Of a stretch of 64,000 nucleotides of DNA, positions 31,289-43,705 are shown piece after piece (within the stretch, counting starts at the first letter, position 1; each line of letters begins with the position of its first letter). The notes beneath the pieces were generated by a model. The model was not told the origin of the DNA, searched no databases, and worked only from the letters and a program-made list of their open reading frames with translations. The stretch comes from Heterostelium album PN500 (Eukaryota > Evosea > Eumycetozoa > Acytosteliales > Acytosteliaceae): contig NW_008805064.1 in the NCBI RefSeq assembly GCF_000004825.1, positions 2,666,001-2,730,000 on the forward strand. Reading direction: 5' to 3'. The translations under genes and the position numbers were made by a program.

Positions 31289-34176
31289 TTAATTCAATTC
31301 ATATGGCAATGGAATATCACGAGTTGCTCTGAAACGACCACAATTATTAATGTGTTCGTTCTCTAAACGGTAAACATTCCATTGTCCTCTTCTCAATACT
31401 TCAATTACGGCAATGACAACCACCAATTTGTATGATGGAAGAAGTGTGGTGAGTTGTGGCAGTGATTTAGTAAGACTCCAAGTCATTCTAAATCCAAAAT
31501 TGGTAATGATTGCAATATAGTATACAAAGGTTGGTGAATACATTCTCTTCTTTCTTAATGTATATTTGAATGGATTCCAACTTGATGTCTTTGGTTTAAC
31601 TAAAATTGACCAATCCATAAATAAATCCCACCAATAAGCTATTTATATTTTTTAAAAAGTTAGATATATTGGTTGTAAAAAAATTATTTATAAAAAAAAG
31701 AATAATTTATACATACAATAACAACTATTAATTAAACCTGAACTTAACCAAATGATTCTTGTTGGAGATGTCCATCCTGTTGAATAGAATGAATCGATCG
31801 CAGAAAAGAAAACAACAACAATAGAAAGGAAATATTTCAATGCATTTCTTAAATGTACAATATCTTTACTATCATAATAACGACGGAAACATTGTAATAA
31901 ACGCCAAGTCGCTGGAAGTGCAGACTAGTAAGTAGTATTATAGTAGCAAATTGTTAGTTAATTGTTTGAAAAATAATAATAATAATAATAATATTTTTCA
32001 ACTTACAATGAATGGATTAATATATCTTCCTTTTTGTATACAAACTGCATGCTCTGGTGAATGATAAACATCGACTGTGTAGAAGCATATAAATTGTGAC
32101 AATTGGACCATCATCAGTACAAGACTAGACAACTGATCACCCATAAAGAAATGGGAGAATTTAACGGTTTTGGCGGGTGCTGTGACGACACGCCAAATTG
32201 TAAGAAGGAACCACTTTCGAACTTCTCGCTGGAAAATATTGAATGGACAAATCAATATCAAGAGGTAAACAACCAGCAGAATGAGTGGAGTGTACTCTGC
32301 ACTGACGAAAGGGAATGGGAAATTACCCATCGATTTCCACATGTAGATACCGATCGATGTGATCCAGAGCACCGAAAGCACTGTCACCGCCTGGAACACA
32401 CGATGATAGGTGAGCGTATTCCGACTGAGTTCGAAAATAAATGAATAGTGTACGTGTGCTTTTGTCCAAATGTAAATATCGATACCAAACATCAGTGCCC
32501 AGAGAATCGCTAAACCGAGGGTGACAAACAAATTGTAGACCGTGCCAAACCGTACGAAATCATCGTACTCGCCAGTGTACAACACAAAATAAATAAGAAT
32601 GAGAATCGCTGTTGTCCAACCTGCACACATTCCAGAAAAGAAAGTGGTTCCAGTGGTCGATTCGATAGTGCCTTGCTCTGCGTTCTGTCGGTGTCTCAGG
32701 TTCTTTCTGGCATCTCGAAGCTTTCCATTACAAAACACATCGGCATAGATCTTCTCGATGGAACCAGAGAGTTTATCGATCAACTTTGATGTTTTGAACA
32801 TCATTTTATCGGCAGTACTGATAATCTTGTCATTTAGAACCAATTCAGTATTTTTCTCTGCTTTTTTAATAATCTTTACAAGTGCAGAGTAATTTAATAC
32901 TTTATAATTCTATAATAAATATAATAAACAATTTCATTAGTAAATAAATCTTTAAAAAACAAATATATTATATAATGTTATTTACCTTTACCAAGATTAA
33001 GAATCTATAGAATTCTTGAATCAATTCTTTCATTGTATGTTCATTATTTTTCTTTTTACCAAGTTTAAACCATTTCTTTGCTTTGTTTTCCAGTGGCTGA
33101 ATCATATCTTGTTCAATGGTTTCGAATACATCGAGAATGATGTTCTTTCTGGTGAGTGTGCTTGACATTGGATTGGCACCGTCGTCTCCGATTGGAACCA
33201 TCTCAATGATTGTCTCTGGATGGCTGTCTTCCTCTTCCTCTTCCTCTCCACCAGAATGATCAGCTTCACCATATTCTTCCTCTTCTTCTTCCTCCTCCTC
33301 GTTATTCGAATCTATCAAGTGTTCATTCACTTGGTGATGATGATCATTATTGGATTTCTCTGGTGTGATTCCTATGACTATTTGTGTTGGACTGTTGGAA
33401 TCCACTGACATACCTGACATTGATGGAGATGTCGGTATACTATTGGACAGTGATAACGAAGAAGAAGATGTAGTAGTTGGTTTCTTTACTTTCTTTTTCG
33501 ACTTTTCATTCTCCGTCTTAACTTTCTTGTTGACCAACTTTTCAAATTTATTTCTCGGTGAATAACTCTCTTTCTTTGCTTCGGAGGTAGATGATTCTTC
33601 AATGGCAGTCTCTTCTTCCTGACGCAGCTGAATCAACTTGTGAACCTGACTGTAAATCTGATTGAATCTTTCGATCGCCTCTTTCTCGCGCTCCACATAG
33701 AACTCATTCACTTTCTTTGCTTCGTCCATGATGATCTCTGTCATTTCACCTTGAATTTCGATGAGTCGTTGCAACACATTCTGTGAATGGAGTGGTAGTA
33801 CTCGCTGTTTGGTGTTGACACCGGCCGACGCAGCCAAACTATTGACGAATGCCATCTGAAGTTCACCGCTGCTCACCGAATCCAATTGGAGACCGGTCGA
33901 TTGGTTACCGTCGAATGGCGAATGAACACCCGTACTACTGCCAGTGATGGCAGCACGCTTCACCAAGTTGGAATAGGTGCTGTTTCGCTTGAGTGAGTTG
34001 GGTGCATAGGAGTGAGGAGTGTGTGGACTCTGTTCCTCTTGGTCCTCGGGATCATTCTTGAATTGATCGATCTCTGCCTTGAACTTTTTGATCTTCTTTC
34101 TTATCTGTTTGTATTGAACATATTTGTCACGCCATTCCGGCACATGATTCTCCTCCAAATACTTTCCAAACTTCAT
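31289..34176 (-). CDS. SPX-EXS phosphate exporter (XPR1/SYG1-like)
   Basis: Four exons (32986-34176, 32007-32909, 31717-31924, 31289-31638), phase-consistent, give 883 residues. The N-terminal SPX domain starts MKFGKYLEENHVPEW and contains the basic YKQIRKKIKKFK helix used for inositol pyrophosphate binding. A long acidic/Ser-rich insertion interrupts it. The SPX end (NYKVLNYSALVKIIKKAEK) comes right after intron 1. Membrane helices and the EXS domain follow: LPATWRLLQCFRRYYDS, then WWDLFMDWSIL, and RRGQWNVYRLENEH near the C-terminus. Family members export inorganic phosphate from the cell or act in phosphate signalling. The start is the Met that gives the standard SPX opening; upstream codons are poly-Phe read-through of an A-run. 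Confidence 0.95.
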
Positions 34177-35090
34177 TCCACATAAAAAAAAAAAAATTAT
34201 TATTTCCAAAAAAAAAAAAAAAAAAAAAGTCAACAACTAAAAATAAAATAAAATAAATAAAATATGTCTTCAACTATTCCAATATGAATATGAATATGCT
34301 TTAATTAAAAGTAGTACTTTTTTGAAGTATTATTATTATATTTGATCTCTGACAAATTTATGATAATGAATTGAATTTTTGTTTGAATGAGATTAGATGA
34401 GATGAGTTTTTCTGATTTGACTTTGATGATGTTTATAATATATGTTATAATAATTTAAATATGTGTTTGTATGTTTGACTGTGATGAGAAAAATCAAATA
34501 CTCTGTAAACTTACAAACCCTCTTCTTGAATTCAAAACATAACAATCATCACATTGTTTTTTTTTTTTTTTTTTTAAAAAAAATTTGATTTTTTTTTTTT
34601 TTTTTATTACAGTTGCAAATCAAACCTACAATTGTTGGTAGATTGATCAAAACGACGAGGGATGCCCCAATTTTGCAATTGTGGTAAAATAAAAATTTAT
34701 AAATATAGAAATCGTCGGTACCCCGGAAGTCTGAAAAGACACCAAGTTTTTTTTTTTTTTTATAAAATTTTTTTTGAAATTTTTTCTGATCAGTTTTTTT
34801 TTTGGATCAGTTTTTTATATTTAATATTTAAACGTATTTATATTAAATTCTCATATAATGAATTCGCAAAGTTCTCAAGAGGAATCAGTCAACAGATTAG
34901 TGAACTCAATTTATGAATTTATTGGTGTTTAATTTTTAACAAATGATATCGATTAAGGTCATTATTTGGTTTTGGTGGATGATCCGGTAGTTAACAATTT
35001 TGTTGAAGGAAAAGGTCCAATGAAAAATTTTCAAATTTTTAAAAGTAATTTTTTGGTTTTATTAACATTTTATAGTTTTTTTTTCACAGA
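34177..35090. other. Intergenic with a decayed exon-like stretch
   Basis: Has T/A runs at 34557-34610. From 34858 to about 35045 the + strand reads MNSQSSQEESVNRL, NSIYEFIGV and, after two in-frame stops, GHYLVLVDDPVVNNFVEGKG. This is protein-like but not part of the ankyrin frame; it may be a broken gene or 5' exon. An intron-like GT...CACAG (35046-35089) directly precedes the ankyrin start. Confidence 0.35.
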
Positions 35091-36707
35091 ATGGATAAAA
35101 CATTATTCATAGTTGTATTTAATAACAGATTGTTAAATAAGTTGATATTCAAATATGTTGTTGACATATTAAGTTTTAATAGCAAAAGCAAACTCTTTAG
35201 GTGGGACGAACTTGTAAACAGTCCTGCATTACTTGCAGGCAACAACTATCTAAAATTACTCAAAAGATATCATCAAGAAGAAAATCAGAGTAGTGATTCA
35301 ATGGCAAAAGTTTTAGAGAATGCAATCAGAGGTGGGAGTATGGAGATGTTTCAATATTTGTTGGACCACTACCGGATGGACCAACGCGCAAAACTACCAA
35401 AGGCATTCGTCGTTCAGAAGCTAATGATAGATTCATCGGTCTATCGTAGAGTGGACTTTGTTCATTATCTTTTGCAGAGATATCAAGAGTTTGCATGGTC
35501 ATACGGAACGATGATGCTGCACGTACCGTACTCTGGTGATATCGAGCAATTGAAATTCTTTTCCGATCGATTCAAATCCAACGATATCAACTATATGATT
35601 TTCGAGAAAGCAGCTTCAGCCGGACAAGTCGAAATGATCAAATGGTTGGCGACCAATCGCTCTAAGGGCATTGAAAAGAGTAATATGTTTACGTATGCTA
35701 TATATGGCGGTCACCCGAAAGTCATTGAATACCTGCTGGCCGAGCATAGACATCTCCTTAAAGATGAACCGTATCAAGTACAACTGGCGGTTTCAGAGAA
35801 CCAATTCGAGATACTGGAATTGTTTTTTCGCGAAGGAATTAGATACTCGACCAATCTTGTTGACGTTGCATCTCGCCGTGGAAGAATAGAAATGGTAGAG
35901 TTGTTGTTTGCCCATTCAAGTGCAAGATGCACCTATAACTCTATTAGCATTGCTGCAGACAATGGACATTTTGAATTAGTAAAATTTTTGTACGAGAATG
36001 GTGGTCGTGGTTATCTGCCAGGTGATAGCGCAGCTAAATATACACTTGAAATGGTAAAATGGTTTAACAACACTAAAGGTAGTTATTTCACAAATATGGC
36101 AATGACCAACGCAGCTGAGAACGGTAAGCTCGATATTGTAATATGGCTCAACGAAAACCGAACAGAACAATGTCTTCCGAATACCGTTAACCTGTCGGCG
36201 AATAACGGACACCTCGAAGTAGTGAAATGGTTCTACGAGAATAGAACGGAGAGATTCTCTGGTGATATATTTGAAATTGTTAAGAATGGATATTTCGATC
36301 TACTCAAATATCTTTATGCTCAGCACTGCAGCGGTGGTGGTGATGGAAACAAGCTACACTTTGTCGAACAACCTACGGTGGGTGCAGCGAGATCCGGCCA
36401 CATAGATATTCTTAAGTGGCTCTATGAAAATGGAATGGATGGCGGCGGTGGCAGTGGCACCGAAGAATTGTCTCTCTCCGCAGCGATATTCCAGAGTCAA
36501 ATCGAGGTTGCCGAATGGCTAATCAAAAACAAAGAGATTAACTTTGAAAAGCTACCATACAAGTTTATTTTTCAACATTTTTTTAGATATAAAAACCATC
36601 AAACACTAGACTGGCTACTGAAAAACATTGTAATTCCAATAGATCAACTCGTCGAATTTCAAAAAGAATCATACAAAAAAAATTTCCTGAAGCATTTGAT
36701 ACAATAG
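35091..36707 (+). CDS. Ankyrin-repeat protein of an expanded dictyostelid family
   Basis: Single exon, 538 residues. The N-terminus (NRLLNKLIFKYV) resembles the short helical lead of a large family of dictyostelid ankyrin proteins. From about residue 75 to 510 there are roughly a dozen ankyrin-like units, each ending in the form GxxEMVKWLxENR, e.g. NGHFELVKFLYENGG, NGHLEVVKWFYENRT, SGHIDILKWLYENGM. No kinase, membrane or nucleotide-binding motif is seen. These repeats usually bind proteins. Partners and role are unknown. Such families differ greatly between dictyostelid species. Confidence 0.85.
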   Translation: MDKTLFIVVFNNRLLNKLIFKYVVDILSFNSKSKLFRWDELVNSPALLAGNNYLKLLKRYHQEENQSSDSMAKVLENAIRGGSMEMFQYLLDHYRMDQRAKLPKAFVVQKLMIDSSVYRRVDFVHYLLQRYQEFAWSYGTMMLHVPYSGDIEQLKFFSDRFKSNDINYMIFEKAASAGQVEMIKWLATNRSKGIEKSNMFTYAIYGGHPKVIEYLLAEHRHLLKDEPYQVQLAVSENQFEILELFFREGIRYSTNLVDVASRRGRIEMVELLFAHSSARCTYNSISIAADNGHFELVKFLYENGGRGYLPGDSAAKYTLEMVKWFNNTKGSYFTNMAMTNAAENGKLDIVIWLNENRTEQCLPNTVNLSANNGHLEVVKWFYENRTERFSGDIFEIVKNGYFDLLKYLYAQHCSGGGDGNKLHFVEQPTVGAARSGHIDILKWLYENGMDGGGGSGTEELSLSAAIFQSQIEVAEWLIKNKEINFEKLPYKFIFQHFFRYKNHQTLDWLLKNIVIPIDQLVEFQKESYKKNFLKHLIQ

Positions 36708-36830
36708 AAATATTAAATAACTTTATAGAGAAAATGTCTTCTTTAAAAAAATAAATAAATTTATAATTATTCACTTTCAATTGATAATTATTATTTTTAA
36801 CAAATATTTCCATTTTTATATGGAGGTCCA

Positions 36831-36869
<39 letters not shown>

Positions 36870-37056
36870 GTGCCCAAAATCTCAGAAATTTCTTTATCTT
36901 AATTTTTTAATAAAAGTAATTTGTTTAAAACAAAAAAAAATGTAATAAGTTGCAATTCCAAAAACATTAATTAATTTTATAATTCAATCAGAAAAAGTTA
37001 AAAGCAATCGAAAATCTAGACATTTAGTTAATTTTAAAAAAAACAAAGAAAAAAAA
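36708..37056. other. Intergenic spacer with long A-tract
   Basis: Contains a 35-base A-tract at 36833-36867. Otherwise AT-rich; no gene. Confidence 0.6.
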
Positions 37057-39653
37057 ATGAGTCTAGGTTGTGCCTTTTTCTTTGGAAAGTAAATATCAAT
37101 AGCATTAGGATTCATCTATAGATGTTATAATGTATAGACAGATTAGATAGAAGTAAAATTAGATTCTAATTATTATATTATTATTATTGTTGTTGTTGTT
37201 GTTTTTTAGAAATTCACATGGACAGCTAGGTACTAATTTAACAGATGGTGATCATAATAAATTGGTTTATGATCAGTATGTATCTCTATCTATAGATTAG
37301 TTTAGTTTTTCTTACTTTAGGTTTTCTAACCGAAAGTCTTCATATATATATATATGTTTATTTATTTTTATTCTATAGAGATAACTTTACACCTGTTCCA
37401 ACATTATATAAAGGTGAAGTCAGGTATATTTCAACGGGTGTGTTGCACTCTGGTATTATCAATACCAATGGAGAGTTGTTTACTTTTGGAAGTGGTAGTT
37501 TTTTCAAGTTGGGTATAGGTAATTCCGAAGATTACAAGATTCCACAGATTGTTCATGTAGCTCCAGGCCACAAGGTATCAATGGTTGCCTGTGCCAACGA
37601 GCATACATTGGCACTTGCCAATGGAAAGATATATTCGTGGGGTATGGGTTCGAAAGGTCGTCTCGGTCATGGAAACACAACCACTCAGATACGACCAACT
37701 GCCATCTTCATGCCGGCCGATGTCGTTTCCAAGTCGGTGCATGCCAACGGTGCTAGTTCCGCTGCTATTACAACGCGTGGCACTGTCTATACCTGGGGAT
37801 ACAATAAGTATGGCCAGTTGGGACTGGGACACAACAAGGATGAGGTGACAAGTCCGACGCTGCTCACCTACTTTAACGATATAGTAAAGGTTGCCAATCT
37901 CTCGGTGGGTGATCGGCATATGGGTGCTGTTGATACCGACGGCTGGATTTATACTTGGGGTTCGAATGGCGAGTTGCAATTGGGTATGGACGGAGGTGAC
38001 AAGAACACACCGACGATGAACACAAAGCTGCGATGTGAAATTCAACAGATTGAATGTGGTGGAACATTCACCGCTGTCATATCAAAGGACGACGATAACA
38101 ACAGTCTCTATGTGTTTGGACAGTTTGCAAACATCCACGTCAGTTCGACGCCAAAGAAGTTCATGACTGGCGTCGAGTCGGTGTCGTGCTCACACGACTG
38201 CAGCAACAATCTACTGGCGATAAAGAAGAACGGTGAGGTTTGGAGTGCTGGTTGGTCGCGTTATGGACAGGCTGGAACAGTCGATGAAGTAGCACAGTTT
38301 GGAAAGTTGGCATCGATCATAGCCAAGCCTGTAATGGTTGCATGCGGGGCCTACCACAGTGCAATGCTATTCACCGATCCCGTGGAGATTGCATTCCAAT
38401 TGGTTTGGTCGAATCATCTGGAAATGGCGTACAACGTCGCATCCAAATATTACGACAAAGTTTTACTACACTCCAACTCTGACGGTGACAGTTTCTTGCA
38501 TATCATCGCCAAGAAAAGAATACAACAACAACCGGAAGTTTTTAAACTATTTACATTGATAAACAAGCTCAATGGAGCAGGAAGACCTCCCTTCTTTTAC
38601 AATGGTTCGCTACTAAAGTGGTATAAGCTAAATATGCCTGATATTTACTTTAGAGACAGAGAGGGACAGACTTGTCTGCATTACTATTGCAAAAACAACA
38701 TGTACGACGACATTCCTCATATATTGTCGTACTCTGCATTCGACGAGCGTGTAAGAGACAGTGAAATGAAACGAGCATTCGAGTATATACCAAAGGACAT
38801 TGCATTCAAGTTGAAGAAACGATTCGATATTGCAGACATCGGTATTATCTATCACAAACAAAACAAGTCGTTGGCAGAGCGCATTAAAAAATCGATAGAG
38901 GAGACACAGATCACCTGCGAGCTGATACACGACACTGACAACGTTAAGAAGCGATGTATTGGTTATGTATTCTTGGTTTCAAAGGTATCGTTGGAGACAG
39001 AGTTCACTCGTGATCTGCTTGTCAACGTCTTGGTGAAGAGTCCTATGATTTCCATTTGGGCAGAGAAACTGGCCATCAAAGATCCGACACTGGAATCATG
39101 TATCTATCGTTCGCAACTCGTAGATTTCTCACAGGAGGGACTCTACCACGATTCTCTATCGACATTACTCGAGGGTATTGACAATCTGATGCAATTCATT
39201 CCAAAGGAACAGGCGGAAGCAGAGGAATCCGACTTGAAGGTGGACAGCGAGTTTGTCAAGATCTCCGGTGAGGAGTCGATCTACATCAGCTACGACACCA
39301 GTAAACAACAGCAATATTCAGCGCTGTTCAAGTTTCTGGAGCAACAAAAGATCACTGTCGTCTCGAAGGAACAAGGATTGCTATCGAGTTGGGTGGTCGT
39401 TGTCATTATCAATTCAAAGGATTTCTCAGCACAGACAAGAGATGAGATCTCTCTAGCAGAGAACAGAAACAAGCCAGTCATTCCCATCTACTACGAAGAG
39501 GGTAGTCTTGACCAAGGTTCGATCTACACCTTTGCAAACTCACCAAAACTCAGATTCGACGACGAGAGTTTCCACCAACTACTTACACTCATCAAATTGA
39601 ACTATCATTATCTTCATAATTCTTCAAAGTTATTCAATTTATTAAAACAATAA
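37057..39653 (+). CDS. RCC1-repeat protein with two C-terminal TIR-like domains
   Basis: Exons 37057-37088, 37210-37275 and 37379-39653 give 790 residues; exons 1-2 supply the first RCC1 strand (NSHGQLGT). Residues ~1-350 are RCC1 repeats (YSWGMGSKGRLGHG, YTWGYNKYGQLGLG, YTWGSNGELQLGM, WSAGWSRYGQAG), enough for a seven-blade propeller. A middle part (~355-500) has two ankyrin-like stretches (GDSFLHIIAKK, GQTCLHYYCKNNM). Residues ~518-640 (ADIGIIYHKQNKSLAERIKKSI, YVFLVSK) and ~660-785 (EESIYISYDTSKQQQYSALFKFLE, VVVVIINSKDF) look like TIR domains. The second keeps a Glu at ~722 (TRDEISLA) where TIR NADases have their catalytic residue. RCC1 domains often act in exchange-factor or chromatin roles. 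The combined function is unknown. Confidence 0.82.
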
Positions 39654-39802
39654 ATAAAAACTCTGTTTCATTAAAATATTTATGATCACAATGTGCAAAA
39701 AAAAAAAATTCATTTTTTTCACTAAATTTTGATCAAAAAAAAATGATCATTTTTTGTTTTTATTTGTTTTTACAGATATATTAATACTACGAATAAAAAA
39801 GA

Positions 39803-40190
39803 ATGGAAGCAGAAGGAATCTTACAGCAATTCTTTAGACATACCTCAGATTGTGTTACAATCAACAAATCACAAAAGTTCAAAACAGAACTTGTCGATGC
39901 TTGTATTAAATCTACATTTTGTCCAGTCGAAGCCGACATTGTTAGAGATTGTTACCTAAATAAAGATGCTTCACCTGCAAGATGTTTCGCTCAAGTAGAT
40001 ATTTTATCAATAATCGATCATCATCATTATTATAATAACTAATCACTTATATATATAATTATTATTATTATAGGATGCTCGATTAGCTCAATGTTTTAAT
40101 AGTTTAGTAAATGACTCTTCTAAATTGAATGAATCAACCTCAACCAAATTGGCTTACTACACCACAGTCATCAACAAGGCATCATATTAA
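39803..40190 (+). CDS. Twin-CX9C (CHCH) small mitochondrial-type protein
   Basis: Exons 39803-39994 and 40074-40190 give 102 residues. After splicing, cysteines 40 and 50 are nine residues apart and cysteines 61 and 71 are nine apart: a twin CX9C motif in a predicted helix-turn-helix. Two further cysteines (17 and 34) precede. Twin-CX9C proteins are oxidised by Mia40 in the intermembrane space and work in respiratory-chain assembly or in ribosome/complex subunits. The second CX9C spans the intron, so it is visible only in the spliced product. The rest has no clear match, so which CHCH protein this is remains open. Confidence 0.8.
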
Positions 40191-40992
40191 TTTAGTAATA
40201 AATCATAAAAATAATAATAATAGTAAATAAAGATATAGATAGCTAGATACATTGTTAGATAGATACAAAATAAAACATATTTAAACTTTAGTAGTAGTAT
40301 ATGTAAAGGATAAAAGAATAAATACATGTAATATTACTAATTTATCGAACTTTACTCAACAAAATGTTTATTATTTAAAACGATAAAGTTTATAATCATT
40401 ACAACAACAATTCAGTTTAGATTAGATTAGTAGTTTAGTTTTCAAGATTTCTTATTAATACTCATTTAAATCATTAAAGAGAGATTGAATCTTGCTAAAA
40501 ACAACAAACAAACAATTGAACATCACTATAGTAATACTACTCTTATTAAAGGGTGGATCAGTTAGTAAGTTAATTTAATCACCTGTACACACTAGTTGAT
40601 TCCCAAGAGGATATATAATCAATTTTATTATTACCATCTTTTTGTTTTTTTTTCTCTCTGTGTTTTATTTTATGTGCTTACACAATCACACATTTAATAA
40701 CAAAGTGATAAGCGATAGATAAACTATTTTGGGTGTATTGGGGAGGGGTATTCTCATCATTCTCTTTGGTGGTCACACACACACACAATTGATTGATTGT
40801 ATATATATAATAATGAATTAAATTATTGTAAAAATGATTATAAAAATTTAATATGTAAATATAAATTATATATAATAATTTAATTTATTATTATTATTAT
40901 TAAGTTATAGCTATAATTAATTCCTCTAAACTTATTAACAAACAAACAAACAAATAAATTAATTATACAAATAATTATAAAAACAAAATAAA
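40191..40992. other. Intergenic spacer
   Basis: AT-rich, with an ACACACAC run near 40773-40785. No gene is recognised. Confidence 0.5.
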
Positions 40993-41703
40993 ATGGAAGA
41001 CCAACAAACAACAATTGATTATCCAAAAATTCAACCATCTGTTCAATATTTCGATCCAAGATTATTACCTCCACCACCTCCACCAGCACCAATTGCCGCC
41101 TATTACTACTATCCGAATCATCAATATAAACCACAGCAAGCGACTCTCGAGGAGGAAGAGACTGCCACCTTGGAGAATGACACTGAGAATAAACGTGATA
41201 TGAATGAGGCTTTCTACTATTCATCGTCAAACTATATGAATTGGTCTCTACCATACTACTCAGCTCAGAACTTCACTGATAACGCTGTGCCACTTACACA
41301 ACCAATTAACTATCAGCCAACCGCACCAGCAAAGCCTAACCCATATAGTACCACCGATTCTAAATTGACCAATAACGAATTAGAGGAAATCACCAAGACT
41401 GTAGATGAACAAATTACCGAACATTCAGATTTCGCATTGAGCTTAATCATGTAAATATCAATTATATCAAACTAATTTACGTAGATCAAAAATATTAATT
41501 TCTATTTTTTTTTTCTTAGATTTTTATTAGGATTCTTTTTATTTGTACCATGGTTCTTTGGATTCCTATATCTTAGATCCAAGAGTATTGCAGCAAGAAA
41601 ACTAGCTGTTACATCCTTAGTATTAGCAGTTTTGTCAATGATCGCAATGGTTTTATTCTTCACTGTATTTGAAGATGTCTCCATCGAGATTGAACCAAAG
41701 TAA
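40993..41703 (+). CDS. Small Pro/Tyr-rich protein with two C-terminal membrane helices
   Basis: Exons 40993-41450 and 41520-41703 give 213 residues. The first ~150 residues are hydrophilic with a poly-Pro run (PRLLPPPPPPAP) and many Tyr and Gln, likely cytosolic and possibly binding SH3, WW or profilin-type partners. The intron separates this from the membrane part. There, helix one is FLLGFFLFVPWFFGFLYL, then a basic loop RSKSIAARK and helix two LAVTSLVLAVLSMIAMVLFF. The last residues are acidic. No family name comes to mind, although the helix-loop-helix ending (PWFFGFLYL, then ARKLA) looks like a recurrent eukaryotic small membrane protein. Confidence 0.75.
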
Positions 41704-41848
41704 AGCTCAATCAAAAATATAACAATAACAACAACAACAACAACAACGGTCCAGTAGTAGTACTATCAATATCAACATTAAAAATAATCTTTGTAAATAA
41801 ATAATCTTTAAAAGTTATTCTTTTATTTTTTTTTTTAAATTATAATGT

Positions 41849-43454
41849 TTAAGTTTGAACAAAAAATGATTTAATATAAATGATATCATTGTATATTGAA
41901 TTCAAATTCGATTGAATATCGTGGTAATTGAAATGATTATTACTTCTATTGTACATGGATGATCCTAGTGCTGTGGTGGATGCCGATCGGTTAAGCGATG
42001 ATTGATGTTCGAATCTCTGAAGGGTCTCGCGGATGACGTTCAGCTCTTTGATGATGTCGATCACCGTCTTTTTAGATTCATCAAACTCGTCTTCCACCGA
42101 CGGACGATTGCGCTGCTCCGATTTAATGTTGTTCTTAAACTCCATGTACTTGGCATCCTGCTCGACCAACTGATTGTTCAGAGCATCTACATCTTGCTCG
42201 AGTTGCTCCTTCTCCATTTGAATACGTGAGATCGCTTCGTTCAGTGAATCAAAACTCTTTAGCTTTAATGTTAATTCTTTAATTTGATTCTTTAACTCTA
42301 TATTCTCCTTTGTTAATAATGTATATTGTTGTTGTTGTTGTTGCTGTTGTTGTCTACTATTATTATTATTAATATTCATTCCACTCATATTCTGACTAAT
42401 ATAATAAGTTGAATCATCAACCATACTTCTATTACTTTGATTATGATTATTACTGTTGCCAATGATTGCTTTCAATTTATTATTCTCATTTTCCAACTTT
42501 TAAAATATTGAATGTTAGATAATGTAATTAACATAACGCTTATTAAACATAAACACTTACAGATTGAATTTTATTGTCAGCTTCTACAAGCGAATATGAA
42601 AGTTGATCCATCTTTGATTTGAAATCTGATGGTTGTGTGATAATAGCAGTATTTGGTCGTAACTCTAACTCTGTTTTTACATCTTGTAAATCTTTTTCTA
42701 ATATCTTATTCCTACTTATAAAATTGTTGATTGTCTCATTGTTTCTAGTATTCATTAACTCCCAATTGTGAATAGATTTATTCTTTCTTTCTATATTTTT
42801 ATTTAGATCATCAATCTTTAATTTTATTGTTAGTTAATAGCAATATTATTAATAATATAATATTATACATACAGTATGTAATGAATTATTTAATTCATTC
42901 TTTAAGTTATTGATATATTGATCTTGTGTAATTACTAGACTCTTGAATTCTTGATTGTCTTTGGTGAGTGTCTCTTTGAGATCCTGTAGTGATTTCATTT
43001 GTTGTCTTAGAGTGTTGATAGTTGTCTCGTTGTTACTGATGGTAAGCGTGGTTGTCTCTGTTTGTTGTGATTGATTTTTCAGTAGTGTTTTCAGTGTCTC
43101 TATCTCTTGTTGGAGTGACTCTTCTCTGGTTGGTGGCCGTTTATGCTTCTCCATAGGATACATCTGTTGTTGTTGTTGTTGCAAAGCGCCAACCGAACCA
43201 CCAACAGTAGAATCAAACATCGATTGTTCTTTCTTCATCTTTGGTGTCTTAAAGTAATCCTTAAAGTCATTGCTACTACTATTTCCACTTTCATTTCCGT
43301 TGGTAGTACTACCATTTACTCCACCACTATTGCTGCTTGCATATCTACTATTTGTATCTCTTGTATCTGAATTATATTGTTGTTGTTGATGTTGTACACC
43401 ACTATAGTTTCTAGATGTAACAGGTGATTGTGGATAAGTTCTATAGTTATCCAT
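41849..43454 (-). CDS. Coiled-coil protein
   Basis: Three exons (42873-43454, 42561-42815, 41849-42496), phase 0 throughout, give 494 residues. The N-terminal ~100 residues are Ser/Asn/Gln-rich with two Gln runs. From ~105 heptads dominate (EESLQQEIETLKTLLKNQ, KDLQDVKTELE, ENIELKNQIKELTLKLKSF, EKEQLEQDVDALNNQLVEQD). A Ser-rich break precedes a last short helix. No catalytic motif, signal peptide or membrane segment is seen. This is a cytosolic scaffold or cytoskeleton-linked protein by appearance only. Confidence 0.75.
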
Positions 43455-43705
43455 CTTTTATTAATTATTAAAAATATAATATAATATAATATATTTAATC
43501 AATCACTGACTTGCTGTTCATAATGACTTTTGCAAATTAATAAACTGAAAAAATTGAAGGAAAATTTATTTTTAAATTTTGGAGGGAAGTGAAATGCATT
43601 TTAACATAAAACCAAATAACTTAGTCTATATTTTTTTTAGTCTAAGTTAGTGGTCTATATTTTTTTGGTTCGTTTAAAAATTATTTATATAATTTATTTA
43701 TTTTT

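Noticed and set aside
34641-34740. Slightly GC-richer patch with GTCGGTACCCCGG
   Set aside because: Checked as a possible tRNA or RNA gene; no A or B box and no stems.
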